Shown in pieces: positions 43,201-50,558 of a stretch of DNA of 64,000 bases. Location: positions 150,451 through 214,450 of the forward strand of contig JAJTXY010000008.1 of NCBI GenBank assembly GCA_021463865.1, in the 5' to 3' direction. A program made the translations under genes and the position numbers. How positions within the stretch are numbered: position 1 is the stretch's first letter; each line of letters starts with the position of its first letter. Source of the stretch: Anaerolineae bacterium. GTDB lineage: Bacteria > Chloroflexota > Anaerolineae > Aggregatilineales > J027. The notes under the pieces were generated by a model that saw nothing but the letters and a program-made list of their open reading frames with translations, made no database searches and was not told the DNA's origin.

Positions 43201-43278
43201 ATGGGGGTCATGGGGTCGAGTTGGGCCATATCCCGGCATATTAGGTTCAGTAGGTTCATTAGGCGCATGATTCGTCAT
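40264..43278 (-). CDS. Class A penicillin-binding protein (PBP1A-like)
   Basis: A 1004-residue bifunctional peptidoglycan synthase. A Pro/Gln-rich cytosolic N-terminus and a Cys-containing border (GCLNPNCLLGC) precede one membrane helix near 95-115. The glycosyltransferase domain has VEDDTFYDNIG and SGASTISQQLVRN. The transpeptidase domain has SxxK in QPGSTMKAF, SYN in ANSYNIP and KTGT in VKTGTTNDYKDNW. About 270 further residues include a Pro-rich section and an Ig/FN3-like domain (ITSPAPGEVLSGNIPIYG). A short AAGG precedes the ATG. Essential wall polymerase type. Confidence 0.94.
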   Translation of the reverse strand: MTNHAPNEPTEPNMPGYGPTRPHDPHSIPTQIPPEGRPQFVQQAPQQYPGNPPARPSRVSAARNWRRQNGKQRKGCLNPNCLLGCFGVVGVFAITSVIGLFFVYSAYSSRVEDRIGDLERELNNLDDPTNPTNFETTYIYDRDGNQIYEVFGQGRRKRIGLDEIPDYMIWATVSVEDDTFYDNIGVDIPSIMRSMRDYLREGQVVSGASTISQQLVRNVVFDPEYRQEQTISRKMDEAMLAIVLNRKLSKDEIMELYLNQIYYGNLAYGVEAASQVYFGKSAKELNLNEAALLAALPQSPSLLDPLNPDPLVQQRVMERQQLVLDLMVQEGYITQQEADDAKQQTLVFASPDIPLDTAPHFVIYAQDELETLLTDLGYSPDLINNGGLRVYTTLNQQFQQIAQDSVTRRVAEVRDAHDLTNSAVVVIHPPSGEIMAMVGSVDYNDDSIDGRVNVAISLRQPGSTMKAFTYAAAMEQGWTAGTIIWDAPVQFGIPGQATYVPANYDGRFHGPQRVRDTLANSYNIPAVMTLEKVGVDYLLQFMHRFGVESLSQDASQYGLSLTLGGGDITLMELTNGYATFARGGKYVKPTTIRCVLDKKGNILYEYEEGCPSGTETGNSIHNGPNPQPVLDERIAFIISDILSDNNARSPAFGSNSPLNTGNLLTSVKTGTTNDYKDNWTVGYTHDLAVGVWSGNSDSRPMRNISGIQGAAPIWNDTMLGIYAAYSFPPSTLPVPGGVSQQRICDVRQMRDPAFDCPAYRTEWYIDGAPYLPDGNGGLVPYPQNVITPVPRSEFGPQLIEIEPGIVRVWVRPLSPDQQNILMAQHPDAPALPKYCMIPVEILGQVPDAVEQAFIMPPGNTSAARGAQTYAASSGHPILPMYACIPETLVASAPVNSGGPWTATGYITSPAPGEVLSGNIPIYGVAFTPPGINFVYYKIDVIGGPFTAWTTLGSTHPEQYTTPSYLETFMAEALPPGEYQLRLVVYGDQEYISPSVPFILTTPGG

Positions 43279-43431
43279 GGGGAAACTGCCTTGACTTAGT
43301 TATGTATCAACAGTTCTATCCTAACTCAATTATGGAGTGGGGTCTATCTATCGCAGGGGGAGCGTGTGGATTCGTGTGGGAACAGTGGGCTGATCGGTGC
43401 GACCAACCCACGTTGTCAAATATTCAAAGGC

Positions 43432-45477
43432 TCACGGCCCAACACGCACCCATGCCCCCACAGGAGTAACGGGAGGTGTCGCCTTCGGGTCAAGCTGCGG
43501 CGGGATGTAGTAAGGGAAATTGGGGTCTATAACCGGGTCATTCGGCGGGTTAATTTTAAATTCGGTGCTAACCGAGACCCCCGATGAAGGCAGGCGGATG
43601 GTTAAGCGGTAGAGTCCCGCTGAAAGAGCTTGCGCGGGATTACCAATCCACAAATCCGTCACTCGTCCATTGGCCGCATAGCCCCATGTCCCTACGAGTT
43701 CAATATTGAAACTACCGCCGTCAATAGATTGCAATTGGGCGCGAATTTCGGTGGCGGGGGAGACATTGGCAAAATCAAAAGCCGCATAGACCGCGCCTTG
43801 ATTATAGGGAAATTCGGTGGCTAGTGGGCCATTGGCGGTCGCACTGACACCAAGATTGCCAATACTCGGCGGCACGGTTTGGGTGGCGACACTAAAACTG
43901 GCATTCAAGGCGGTGCTTGGATAACCCGACAATTGAACTTTGACCTGCCATGTCCCCGGTGCGACATTCGTACTGCCATCAAAAGGCGTATCAGTAAATG
44001 TGCCGCTGGTAGTGGCGGTGTTCCACGCCTGCGGGCGGGTAAATTGGATGACGCCGTTGAGATACCATTCCACAATCAACTGTGACCCGTTTGGCACATT
44101 GGCATAGTTCCAACGGGCGAACACCTGCTTGGTATTGGTGGGGAAACTCGATTGGGTAGCCCCATTCGCCGTTGTGGAAAAAGTTAAACTGGAAAAGGTC
44201 GGGGTGGTCGTACTGCCCGCGATGGTAAATGTGCCATTCACCTCTACCCCTGCCTGCCCGACGACCAGAATCCGCACTTGATACGTACCGGGGTTCAACC
44301 CTGCGACATTATCAAACAAGGAAACATCACGTATCGTGCCACTCGTGCCATATTTGCTGAAATCCCATGCTTCGGTGCGATCCGCCACCGTCACCCCATC
44401 GCGTATCCAAATCCGACGTACCTGTGCGGCGTTGGGCATATTGGCATAATCCCAAATGGCAAAGACGGCCTTCGTTCCATTGGGGAAATTGGTCGCCGCT
44501 GTGCCGTTGCCGCTGGTAGCAAACCGCAGATTGGTGAAACGGGGTCCTAAATTCGATTCGACTTTGAATGTGCCTTCGACACGCACCGTCGGAAAATCGC
44601 GTAGATAAATCACAACACGATAATCACCGGGTTCAAGGCCATAACCGGAATCAAAGTTGTAGGTACGAATATGGGTGAGTGTGCCACTCGTACCCCATTC
44701 CGGTTTCCATGCTTCATCCCGACTGATGAACTGCGACCCGTTGCGATACCACTCGCGCCGCATCACCGCGCCACTGGGCACATTGGCAAACTGCCACCGC
44801 GCATAAACCTCTTGTGTGCCATAGGGGAAAACCGTCGTCGCTGTGCCGCCGCTGGTACTGCTGAATGTCAGATTACTAAAGGTTGGGGCAACCCCGCTAA
44901 TGGTAAATGTGCCCGAAATTTCCGTGCCATAGGTGGACAGACGAATGACCACATAATAGCTGCCTGCGGAGAGTCCAGCCTGTGTATCAAAATATTTGAT
45001 ATGGGTCAGCCGGCCCGTAATACCCCAATTGCTACTCCATGCCTCATCTCGGGATGTCACCAAAACCCCATCCCGATACCACTGGCGCGTCATGTTTGTC
45101 CCAATGGGCACATTAGCATAATTCCAGCGCACATAAATTTCTTTGGTGCCGGGTGGAAAAATGGTCATATCCGCGCCGCCCGCCGTCGTGCTGAACGAAA
45201 TGTTGCTAAACGAGGGTGGGCCGGATGGCTGTGGGGTGGGATTGTTAGCAATGACCTGCCGTGTGGCGGTGGCACTTGGAAAGAGGGTAGCAGTCGGTAC
45301 GCCGGGGACATCATCACCCCCTTGTGAAACAATCGCCGTTGCAGTCAATTGAATCGGCCCAATGACTGGCCCGGTAGTGGGGACGGTATTTTTGTTGTCA
45401 TCGCTACTCGACAAGTTGCAGGCCAATATCGGCAATACAAATAACATCATAAATAAGCAAAATAGTCGTCTGGTCAT
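43432..45477 (-). CDS. Surface lipoprotein with five tandem beta-sandwich repeats
   Basis: A 681-residue protein with lipobox LPILAC (Cys20), a Thr/Pro-rich linker to about 87, then five repeats of about 105-111 residues (88-195, 197-307, 311-420, 426-531, 536-643). Each contains a phrase like FSNLTFST, a FPxGTKxVFARWNYANVPNG segment, a WYRDG motif and an EAW turn, ending with GxFxI. The fifth copy is the most diverged. A Pro-rich tail ends the protein. It probably projects from the envelope as a stalk. I do not recognise a named family, and no catalytic motif is visible. Confidence 0.82.
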   Translation of the reverse strand: MTRRLFCLFMMLFVLPILACNLSSSDDNKNTVPTTGPVIGPIQLTATAIVSQGGDDVPGVPTATLFPSATATRQVIANNPTPQPSGPPSFSNISFSTTAGGADMTIFPPGTKEIYVRWNYANVPIGTNMTRQWYRDGVLVTSRDEAWSSNWGITGRLTHIKYFDTQAGLSAGSYYVVIRLSTYGTEISGTFTISGVAPTFSNLTFSSTSGGTATTVFPYGTQEVYARWQFANVPSGAVMRREWYRNGSQFISRDEAWKPEWGTSGTLTHIRTYNFDSGYGLEPGDYRVVIYLRDFPTVRVEGTFKVESNLGPRFTNLRFATSGNGTAATNFPNGTKAVFAIWDYANMPNAAQVRRIWIRDGVTVADRTEAWDFSKYGTSGTIRDVSLFDNVAGLNPGTYQVRILVVGQAGVEVNGTFTIAGSTTTPTFSSLTFSTTANGATQSSFPTNTKQVFARWNYANVPNGSQLIVEWYLNGVIQFTRPQAWNTATTSGTFTDTPFDGSTNVAPGTWQVKVQLSGYPSTALNASFSVATQTVPPSIGNLGVSATANGPLATEFPYNQGAVYAAFDFANVSPATEIRAQLQSIDGGSFNIELVGTWGYAANGRVTDLWIGNPAQALSAGLYRLTIRLPSSGVSVSTEFKINPPNDPVIDPNFPYYIPPQLDPKATPPVTPVGAWVRVGP
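43549..45216 (-). repeat. Five tandem ~330-bp coding repeats
   Basis: Region encoding the five homologous beta-rich modules of the lipoprotein. Diverged at the DNA level but clear in the protein. Confidence 0.85.
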
Positions 45478-45603
45478 AATAATGTGCCTCTTTCATCGCA
45501 GGTGTGTTCTAAGTTTATTATCTAGCCATCCTAGCTCGGCTACACGGTTGCCTCATCACGTATGTGTCACCCTTGCCCTACGCCTCCTCTGTTATTCCAC
45601 CCT

Positions 45604-45632
45604 TTGAAACATCCGTTAAACCCATTTATAAT
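45604..45632 (+). promoter_or_regulatory. Promoter of the SRPBCC gene cluster
   Basis: TTGAAA, a 17-nt spacer and TATAAT (45627-45632), 41 nt before the GTG start. Confidence 0.7.
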
Positions 45633-45672
45633 CAAATCCCAATGAGATTCGTATGGGTCAGGAGACGGATGC

Positions 45673-46131
45673 GTGCCTCAAGTCCAACAAAATATCAAAA
45701 TTGATGCTCCGGTTGAAAAAGTTTTCGCTTTTATTGCTGAACAGCCTGAACGCATGGTGGAATGGTGGCCGCCGATTGAACTGCAAGAACGCTTGACCCC
45801 ACCCCCCACCCAAGTGGGTTCTCGATCTCGCTATCAATATAACATGATGGGCATTAAAGTGCGGGGGGAACATGAGGTGATGCAGTGTGTCACCAATCAG
45901 CGGCTCTACATCAAAACCCTGACCGGATTAGATTGCGCTTTTGACTTTCAATTTGAAGCCCCTGATGCCAACCAAACCCAGTTAACCGTCCGAATGGAAT
46001 ATATGCTGCCTGCTTCGGTTTTGGGACGCATTCTTGACAAGACATTGGTCGAACGGGAAAATCTCCAAAATTTGGAGATCGGCCTCACGAATCTTAAACG
46101 CATTCTCGAACAAGGGTTAGCGATCAGCTAA
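45673..46131 (+). CDS. SRPBCC (START-like) ligand-binding family protein
   Basis: A 152-residue protein with the helix-grip fold pattern. The N-terminal strand VQQNIKIDAPVEKVFAFIAEQPERM is typical of polyketide-cyclase/dehydrase-type SRPBCC proteins, and a long C-terminal helix (ENLQNLEIGLTNLKRILEQG) closes the cavity. GTG start with AGGAGA upstream. A SnoaL-like gene follows after 18 nt, and both folds often handle small hydrophobic ligands. Ligand unknown. Confidence 0.82.
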   Translation: MPQVQQNIKIDAPVEKVFAFIAEQPERMVEWWPPIELQERLTPPPTQVGSRSRYQYNMMGIKVRGEHEVMQCVTNQRLYIKTLTGLDCAFDFQFEAPDANQTQLTVRMEYMLPASVLGRILDKTLVERENLQNLEIGLTNLKRILEQGLAIS

Positions 46132-46149
46132 TTTTTAGGAGTACCCTAC

Positions 46150-46536
46150 ATGGATTATCTGCAACAAGTGAATATAATCGAGGATTATCTAAAATCCCTT
46201 AACAACCTTGACCTCGATCAATACCTGCACCTATTTACACCCGATTGTGTGATAAACGACCCCTATGGTTCAGCAGAATTTCGGGGCGAAAATGGACTGC
46301 GAAAATTCTTCACGGGCCTAACTGAGACATGGCATTTTTTTGAGATGCGAACGGATAGCGTTTATCCCGGTGGCAGTGACCGACTGGCCGTGCGTTGGTC
46401 GGTCAGTGGGACAGCTAAAAATGCCAAAACCGCTGAGTTTAGTGGCATTTCAGTCTTTCAGTTTACAGGGGACAAAATTTCACGATTAGACGCCTACTGG
46501 CATTTGGGCAATATGCTGGCCCAAATCCGTGAATAG
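46150..46536 (+). CDS. SnoaL-like / NTF2-fold protein
   Basis: A 128-residue protein. Features of the NTF2 superfamily include YLKSLNNLDLDQYLHLFTPDCVINDPYG, FRGENGLRKFFTGL and FTGDKISRLDAYWH. Members are isomerases, cyclases or ligand binders; none can be assigned. TTTAGGAG lies before the ATG. Part of a plus-strand cluster running from the SRPBCC gene to the DUF34 gene. Confidence 0.82.
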   Translation: MDYLQQVNIIEDYLKSLNNLDLDQYLHLFTPDCVINDPYGSAEFRGENGLRKFFTGLTETWHFFEMRTDSVYPGGSDRLAVRWSVSGTAKNAKTAEFSGISVFQFTGDKISRLDAYWHLGNMLAQIRE

Positions 46537-46545
46537 CCGGGGTTT

Positions 46546-47208
46546 ATGAGTGACCATTCCGAATCTCCTTCGTTGATTGTTCTGTTCACAGCAAATCTGC
46601 GGGCCAATTTTGAATTGATGCCGCATGTATCCGCCATGATTCAACGGATGCGCTCGGCTTTGCTTGCCGAAAATCCGCGCCCTATTTTGCTTCTGGACTT
46701 AGGCGGTGCTTGGGATGCGGATTCATGGGAATGTCAAGTGACCGAAAATCGTGCCCCGTATCTGGTGTTGGATGCAATGGGTTATGCCGCCGCCCATGCC
46801 GATGGCCTACGGGATGAAGATATTTGGGGACTGCAAGAGACAGTAGAACTGCGTCTGATGGATAACACCCGACCAGCCAGTTGGAAATGGCGGGATATGG
46901 TGGTCAATCTGGGGCCGAATGCAACCTTGCCATCGGTGACATGGGCCATTGATGATTCTGCTACGGATGGGGCAATTGCGACAAGCGTAGAAGGTTGCCT
47001 AATGCTCTATCCACAATCGGGGGCATTGGGATTTGTAGAAGCCGCATGGCCCTCACTCGAAATCACGCAAGCCAAGACAATACCGTTTAGTTGGGACATC
47101 CGCCCTGACCCCAGTATTGTGGCTTGTGTCGAATTTGTCCAACGCGAAGCCAAAGCCTATGCCGAGCGCACTGCTCGCTCGCAACATGATGAGGATGCCG
47201 ACGAATGA
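46546..47208 (+). CDS. Uncharacterised protein resembling a degenerate 5'-nucleotidase-type phosphoesterase
   Basis: A 220-residue protein. The opening LIVLFTANLRANFELMPHVSAM and the following RPILLLDLGGAWD parallel the ILHTNDxHG...LLLDxGD pattern of UshA-type metallophosphoesterases, but the Asp/His metal ligands are replaced, so activity is unlikely. This similarity is my reading of short motifs only. No signal peptide. The stop overlaps the DUF34 gene start (ATGA), so the two proteins may work together. Confidence 0.6.
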   Translation: MSDHSESPSLIVLFTANLRANFELMPHVSAMIQRMRSALLAENPRPILLLDLGGAWDADSWECQVTENRAPYLVLDAMGYAAAHADGLRDEDIWGLQETVELRLMDNTRPASWKWRDMVVNLGPNATLPSVTWAIDDSATDGAIATSVEGCLMLYPQSGALGFVEAAWPSLEITQAKTIPFSWDIRPDPSIVACVEFVQREAKAYAERTARSQHDEDADE

Positions 47209-48125
47209 CTGAAGTCAGCCTGCCTGAGATTTGTCTCGAACTCGACACGTTTTTTAATATCGAAGCGTTTGTCGAGAAGGATTGGGAGGAATTTTTACCC
47301 GAAAGCTATAAGGGAGTCGTCCAGCGGTTCTATCGTCCCACTTTCGTTCAAGGGACATGGAATGGCTTGATGCTGGAAAATCCCGAACCTGAAGCAGCTA
47401 TTGATCGGGTCTACCTCGCTGTTTTTCCCACCCAAGGCATCATTGACAAAATCATCGCCAAAGAAGTTGAACGCGGCGCCAAGGGGTCGCTTATTTTTGT
47501 ACATCACCCAACCGCCTATAGTGAAAAAACCGCAGAATTCACCCCTATTAAAGTTGAACAACTAGAGGAACTTAAAGAACATAACATCAGCCTATATAGC
47601 TGCCATGCCCCGCTGGACTGTCATGTGGAAATCAGTACTGCCAACGCCTTTGCCGATGCGCTGGGTTTAGAAGATCAGCAGCGTTTTGGCTATTATGTGG
47701 CGGGCTATGCCGGGATGCACGGCACGGTTAAGCCGACCACCTTCCAAGAAATCGCGCAAAAATTAGCCGAGGTATGCGAGCTGACCACGTTGCGATATGA
47801 CCAATGTTTGAACAATGGAAAGCCTGTTCATCATATTGCGATTACCCCCGGCGGCGGCGGTGATCCTCAATTTATTGATGAGGCCCGTCAATTGGGTGCG
47901 GATACCTATATCACCGGCCATTGGTGGCTGTTTGGGACAAGCGATTATGCCCGCAAGAGCCGCGAGGATATGCCATCCTACATCGCTGGCCTCGACATCA
48001 ACATGCTCGGCGCGTCCCATTACAGCAGTGAACTCTTGGTGATGCGTGATCAGATGGTGGGGTGGTTTAGAGAACACAATATTGAAGCAACAGTCATCCG
48101 CCAGCAGGATGCGTGGGGCAGTTAG
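47205..48125 (+). CDS. DUF34/NIF3-family dinuclear metal protein
   Basis: A 306-residue protein. Metal-binding segments of the NIF3 family are present: FVHHPTAY, SCHAPLDCH, ITPGGGGDPQFI, and the C-terminal GASHYSSELLVMR with its His and Glu. The family is widespread, and suggested roles (GTP cyclohydrolase-like or metal chaperone) are unsettled. An N-terminal extension of about 45 residues (EICLELDTFFNIEAF) precedes the fold. Translationally coupled to the preceding gene. Confidence 0.85.
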   Translation: MTEVSLPEICLELDTFFNIEAFVEKDWEEFLPESYKGVVQRFYRPTFVQGTWNGLMLENPEPEAAIDRVYLAVFPTQGIIDKIIAKEVERGAKGSLIFVHHPTAYSEKTAEFTPIKVEQLEELKEHNISLYSCHAPLDCHVEISTANAFADALGLEDQQRFGYYVAGYAGMHGTVKPTTFQEIAQKLAEVCELTTLRYDQCLNNGKPVHHIAITPGGGGDPQFIDEARQLGADTYITGHWWLFGTSDYARKSREDMPSYIAGLDINMLGASHYSSELLVMRDQMVGWFREHNIEATVIRQQDAWGS

Positions 48126-48190
48126 CCCAGATTATTTTATGTTCATCTGGCAACCAACCTTTTAACGAGTGAAGCCCGAAGGAAAAACTC

Positions 48191-49822
48191 ATGCAATTGA
48201 AATCTAGTGAGGCGTTGTGGTGGCAGCGGGGTGTCATCTATCAAATCTACCCACGTAGCTTTAAAGACAACAATAACGATGGTATTGGCGATCTTCAAGG
48301 CGTCATCAGCAAGCTCGATTATTTGGCTGAATTGGGAATAGAGGCCATTTGGCTTTCCCCAATTTATCCCTCCCCAATGGCCGACTTTGGTTACGATGTC
48401 AGTGATTATTGCGACATCAACCCCATATTTGGGTCATTGGAAGATTTCGACGCACTGGTAAAAGAAGCCCATCAACGTGGATTATCGGTCATTATTGATT
48501 TTGTGCCAAATCACTCTTCCGATCAGCATCCGTGGTTTATCGAGTCACGTTCCTCACGGAATAATCCTAAGCGAAACTGGTATTTTTGGGCCGACCCCTT
48601 AGAGGATGGCAGTCCGCCTAACAATTGGCTGTCCGTTTTCGGTGGTTCCGCTTGGGAATGGGACGAGACCACCCAGCAATACTATCTACACAGCTTTCTC
48701 AAAGAACAGCCCGATCTCAATTGGCGTAACCCTGAAGTGAAACAGGCGATGCTTAATGCGGTGCGCTTTTGGCTAGAACGGGATGTGGACGGTTTCCGCA
48801 TTGATGTGGCCCACTTTATCATGAAAGACCCCCACCTGAGTGATAATCCGCCGAATGAAGACATGAAGACCGACTTCAAACCGCTTGGCGATTACGATTC
48901 CCAACTGCATATTCACGACACAGGCCACCCTGACATTCACGGGGTCATGCGCGAATTCCGCGCTCTGCTCGACAGCTACAGCACCCACCGTCCACGTTTC
49001 TCAGTTGGGGAAATCCATATTTTTGACTGGGCAGAGTGGGCCAAATATTACGGCGAAAAACTGGATGAGTTGCATATGCCATTCAATTTCGGCTTTATTG
49101 GGACGGCGTGGAATCCGCAGATTTTCCAAAAAGTGATTGAGGGGGTTGAAGCCGCCGTACCACAAGGGGCATGGCCCAATTATGTTCTCGGCAACCATGA
49201 CGAACACCGGATTGCCAGCCGTGTTGGGGCCGATGCTGCCCGATCTGCCATGATGCTGCTTTTGACACTGCGCGGTACGCCTACCATCTACTATGGGGAT
49301 GAAATCGGGATGCACGATGTAGACATCCCACCCGAATTGGAACAAGACCCGTGGGGCAAAAACGTGAAAGGTATGGGTTTAGGTCGTGACCCTGAACGCA
49401 CGCCGATGCAGTGGGATGCCAGCACCAATGCCGGATTTAGCGCGGCAGGAGTTCAGACATGGCTACCCATCGCTGACGATTATGCTGAAATCAACGTCGC
49501 TAATCAGCAAAAAGATGCCCGTTCGATGTTGGCTCTCACCCGCCGACTGCTGGCCCTGCGCAGTGCAACCCCCGCCTTGCATGTCGGAAGTTACAAGACT
49601 GTCCAACACAACAACGAACATTGCCTCGTCTATATGCGCGAATATGAGGGCGAACGCTGGTTGGTGGCACTCAATTTTTCGGATGCAGCGCAAACCTTAA
49701 ACCTGCCCCTCAACCAAAACGGGCAGATTGTTCTTTCAACCGGGTTGGATCGTGAGGAATCGGTCAATCTCGGTTCGTTGCACCTCCGGGCGAATGAAGG
49801 CTGCCTCACCAAATTGGGGTAA
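48191..49822 (+). CDS. GH13 alpha-glucosidase (oligo-1,6-glucosidase type)
   Basis: A 543-residue alpha-amylase-superfamily enzyme. The conserved regions are VIIDFVPNHSSDQHPWF, the nucleophile Asp in DGFRIDVAHF, acid/base Glu in SVGEIHIF and the stabilising Asp in VLGNHDEHR. The calcium-type loop DNNNDGIGDLQG suits alpha-1,6/1,4-glucosidases. Cytosolic (no signal peptide), so it would hydrolyse imported malto- or isomalto-oligosaccharides or alpha-glucosides. AAGGAAAAA precedes the ATG. A hairpin terminator follows. Confidence 0.92.
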   Translation: MQLKSSEALWWQRGVIYQIYPRSFKDNNNDGIGDLQGVISKLDYLAELGIEAIWLSPIYPSPMADFGYDVSDYCDINPIFGSLEDFDALVKEAHQRGLSVIIDFVPNHSSDQHPWFIESRSSRNNPKRNWYFWADPLEDGSPPNNWLSVFGGSAWEWDETTQQYYLHSFLKEQPDLNWRNPEVKQAMLNAVRFWLERDVDGFRIDVAHFIMKDPHLSDNPPNEDMKTDFKPLGDYDSQLHIHDTGHPDIHGVMREFRALLDSYSTHRPRFSVGEIHIFDWAEWAKYYGEKLDELHMPFNFGFIGTAWNPQIFQKVIEGVEAAVPQGAWPNYVLGNHDEHRIASRVGADAARSAMMLLLTLRGTPTIYYGDEIGMHDVDIPPELEQDPWGKNVKGMGLGRDPERTPMQWDASTNAGFSAAGVQTWLPIADDYAEINVANQQKDARSMLALTRRLLALRSATPALHVGSYKTVQHNNEHCLVYMREYEGERWLVALNFSDAAQTLNLPLNQNGQIVLSTGLDREESVNLGSLHLRANEGCLTKLG

Positions 49823-49840
49823 AAAATGGTTTAGCGATAA

Positions 49841-49881
49841 TGCCCAGTCCTTCCAAAACGAGGGGTTGGGCTTTTTTGTTT
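49841..49881. terminator. Terminator between convergent genes
   Basis: GCCCAGTCC-N-GGGGTTGGGC stem followed by TTTTTTGTTTTT on the plus strand. It also lies just past the stop of the kinase gene on the minus strand. Confidence 0.7.
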
Positions 49882-50550
49882 TTAGAGGTGCTTGAAGATG
49901 AGGCAGGCATTGAGCGGATCATCGTTTTCCACCACGATATTCGCATGGTCACGGGGATAGCATAAGTCCATATAGAGTTGTTGGGCCGGGATGTAGCGTT
50001 TTTGATAACGCCCCAACACGACTGCCTTATCCCCAAACAGCGGCAAATCACGTTCCAATGCCCGCGCCAATGCTACTTCAAACGACACGTCCACAAAAAT
50101 GGTGAAATCCCAAGAGGCGGTTAACTCAGGTCGTTGCAGGAATATCCCATCGAACAGCAAAATGGCATTGGGAGGCGCAATTTCTATAGGAGCTTTCACA
50201 GCACCATCGGTTCTGAAATCAAAAAGAGCGGTCTGATAATGCAAATCGCCGTTTTCACTGAGGGGGTCAAGCAGCAGTTTTTTGAGAGCCGGGTAATCGA
50301 ATGAATCATAGAAATAGCCATCAGGGGAAAGCGACCCTCTTTGATGACGCACCTCACGTGAATTGTGAAAACCATCTATCGAAGCGCGAATGATAGGATA
50401 CCCGGTCTTCTGCAAAAACACGGCCAATTCATCAGCAAGGGTGGTTTTGCCCGATGCGTCAATGCCATCAATCGCAATTTTGGCAGGCGGGGGACGTTTT
50501 AATCGCGTGATAGGGTCGGTGATGTGGGTAATTAATTCGGTGCGACGCAT
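49882..50550 (-). CDS. Uridine kinase-like P-loop kinase
   Basis: A 222-residue protein. The P-loop is IAIDGIDASGKTTLADELA, followed by RASIDGFHNSREVRHQRG and DSFDYPALKKLLLDPL, which match the uridine kinase/phosphoribulokinase superfamily, and ILLFDGIFLQRPEL is the Walker B-like strand. It likely phosphorylates a nucleoside or related sugar compound; uridine is the best guess. Eight nt after the M23 protein gene, in one unit with lepB. Confidence 0.85.
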   Translation of the reverse strand: MRRTELITHITDPITRLKRPPPAKIAIDGIDASGKTTLADELAVFLQKTGYPIIRASIDGFHNSREVRHQRGSLSPDGYFYDSFDYPALKKLLLDPLSENGDLHYQTALFDFRTDGAVKAPIEIAPPNAILLFDGIFLQRPELTASWDFTIFVDVSFEVALARALERDLPLFGDKAVVLGRYQKRYIPAQQLYMDLCYPRDHANIVVENDDPLNACLIFKHL

Positions 50551-50558
50551 GGCGATTT

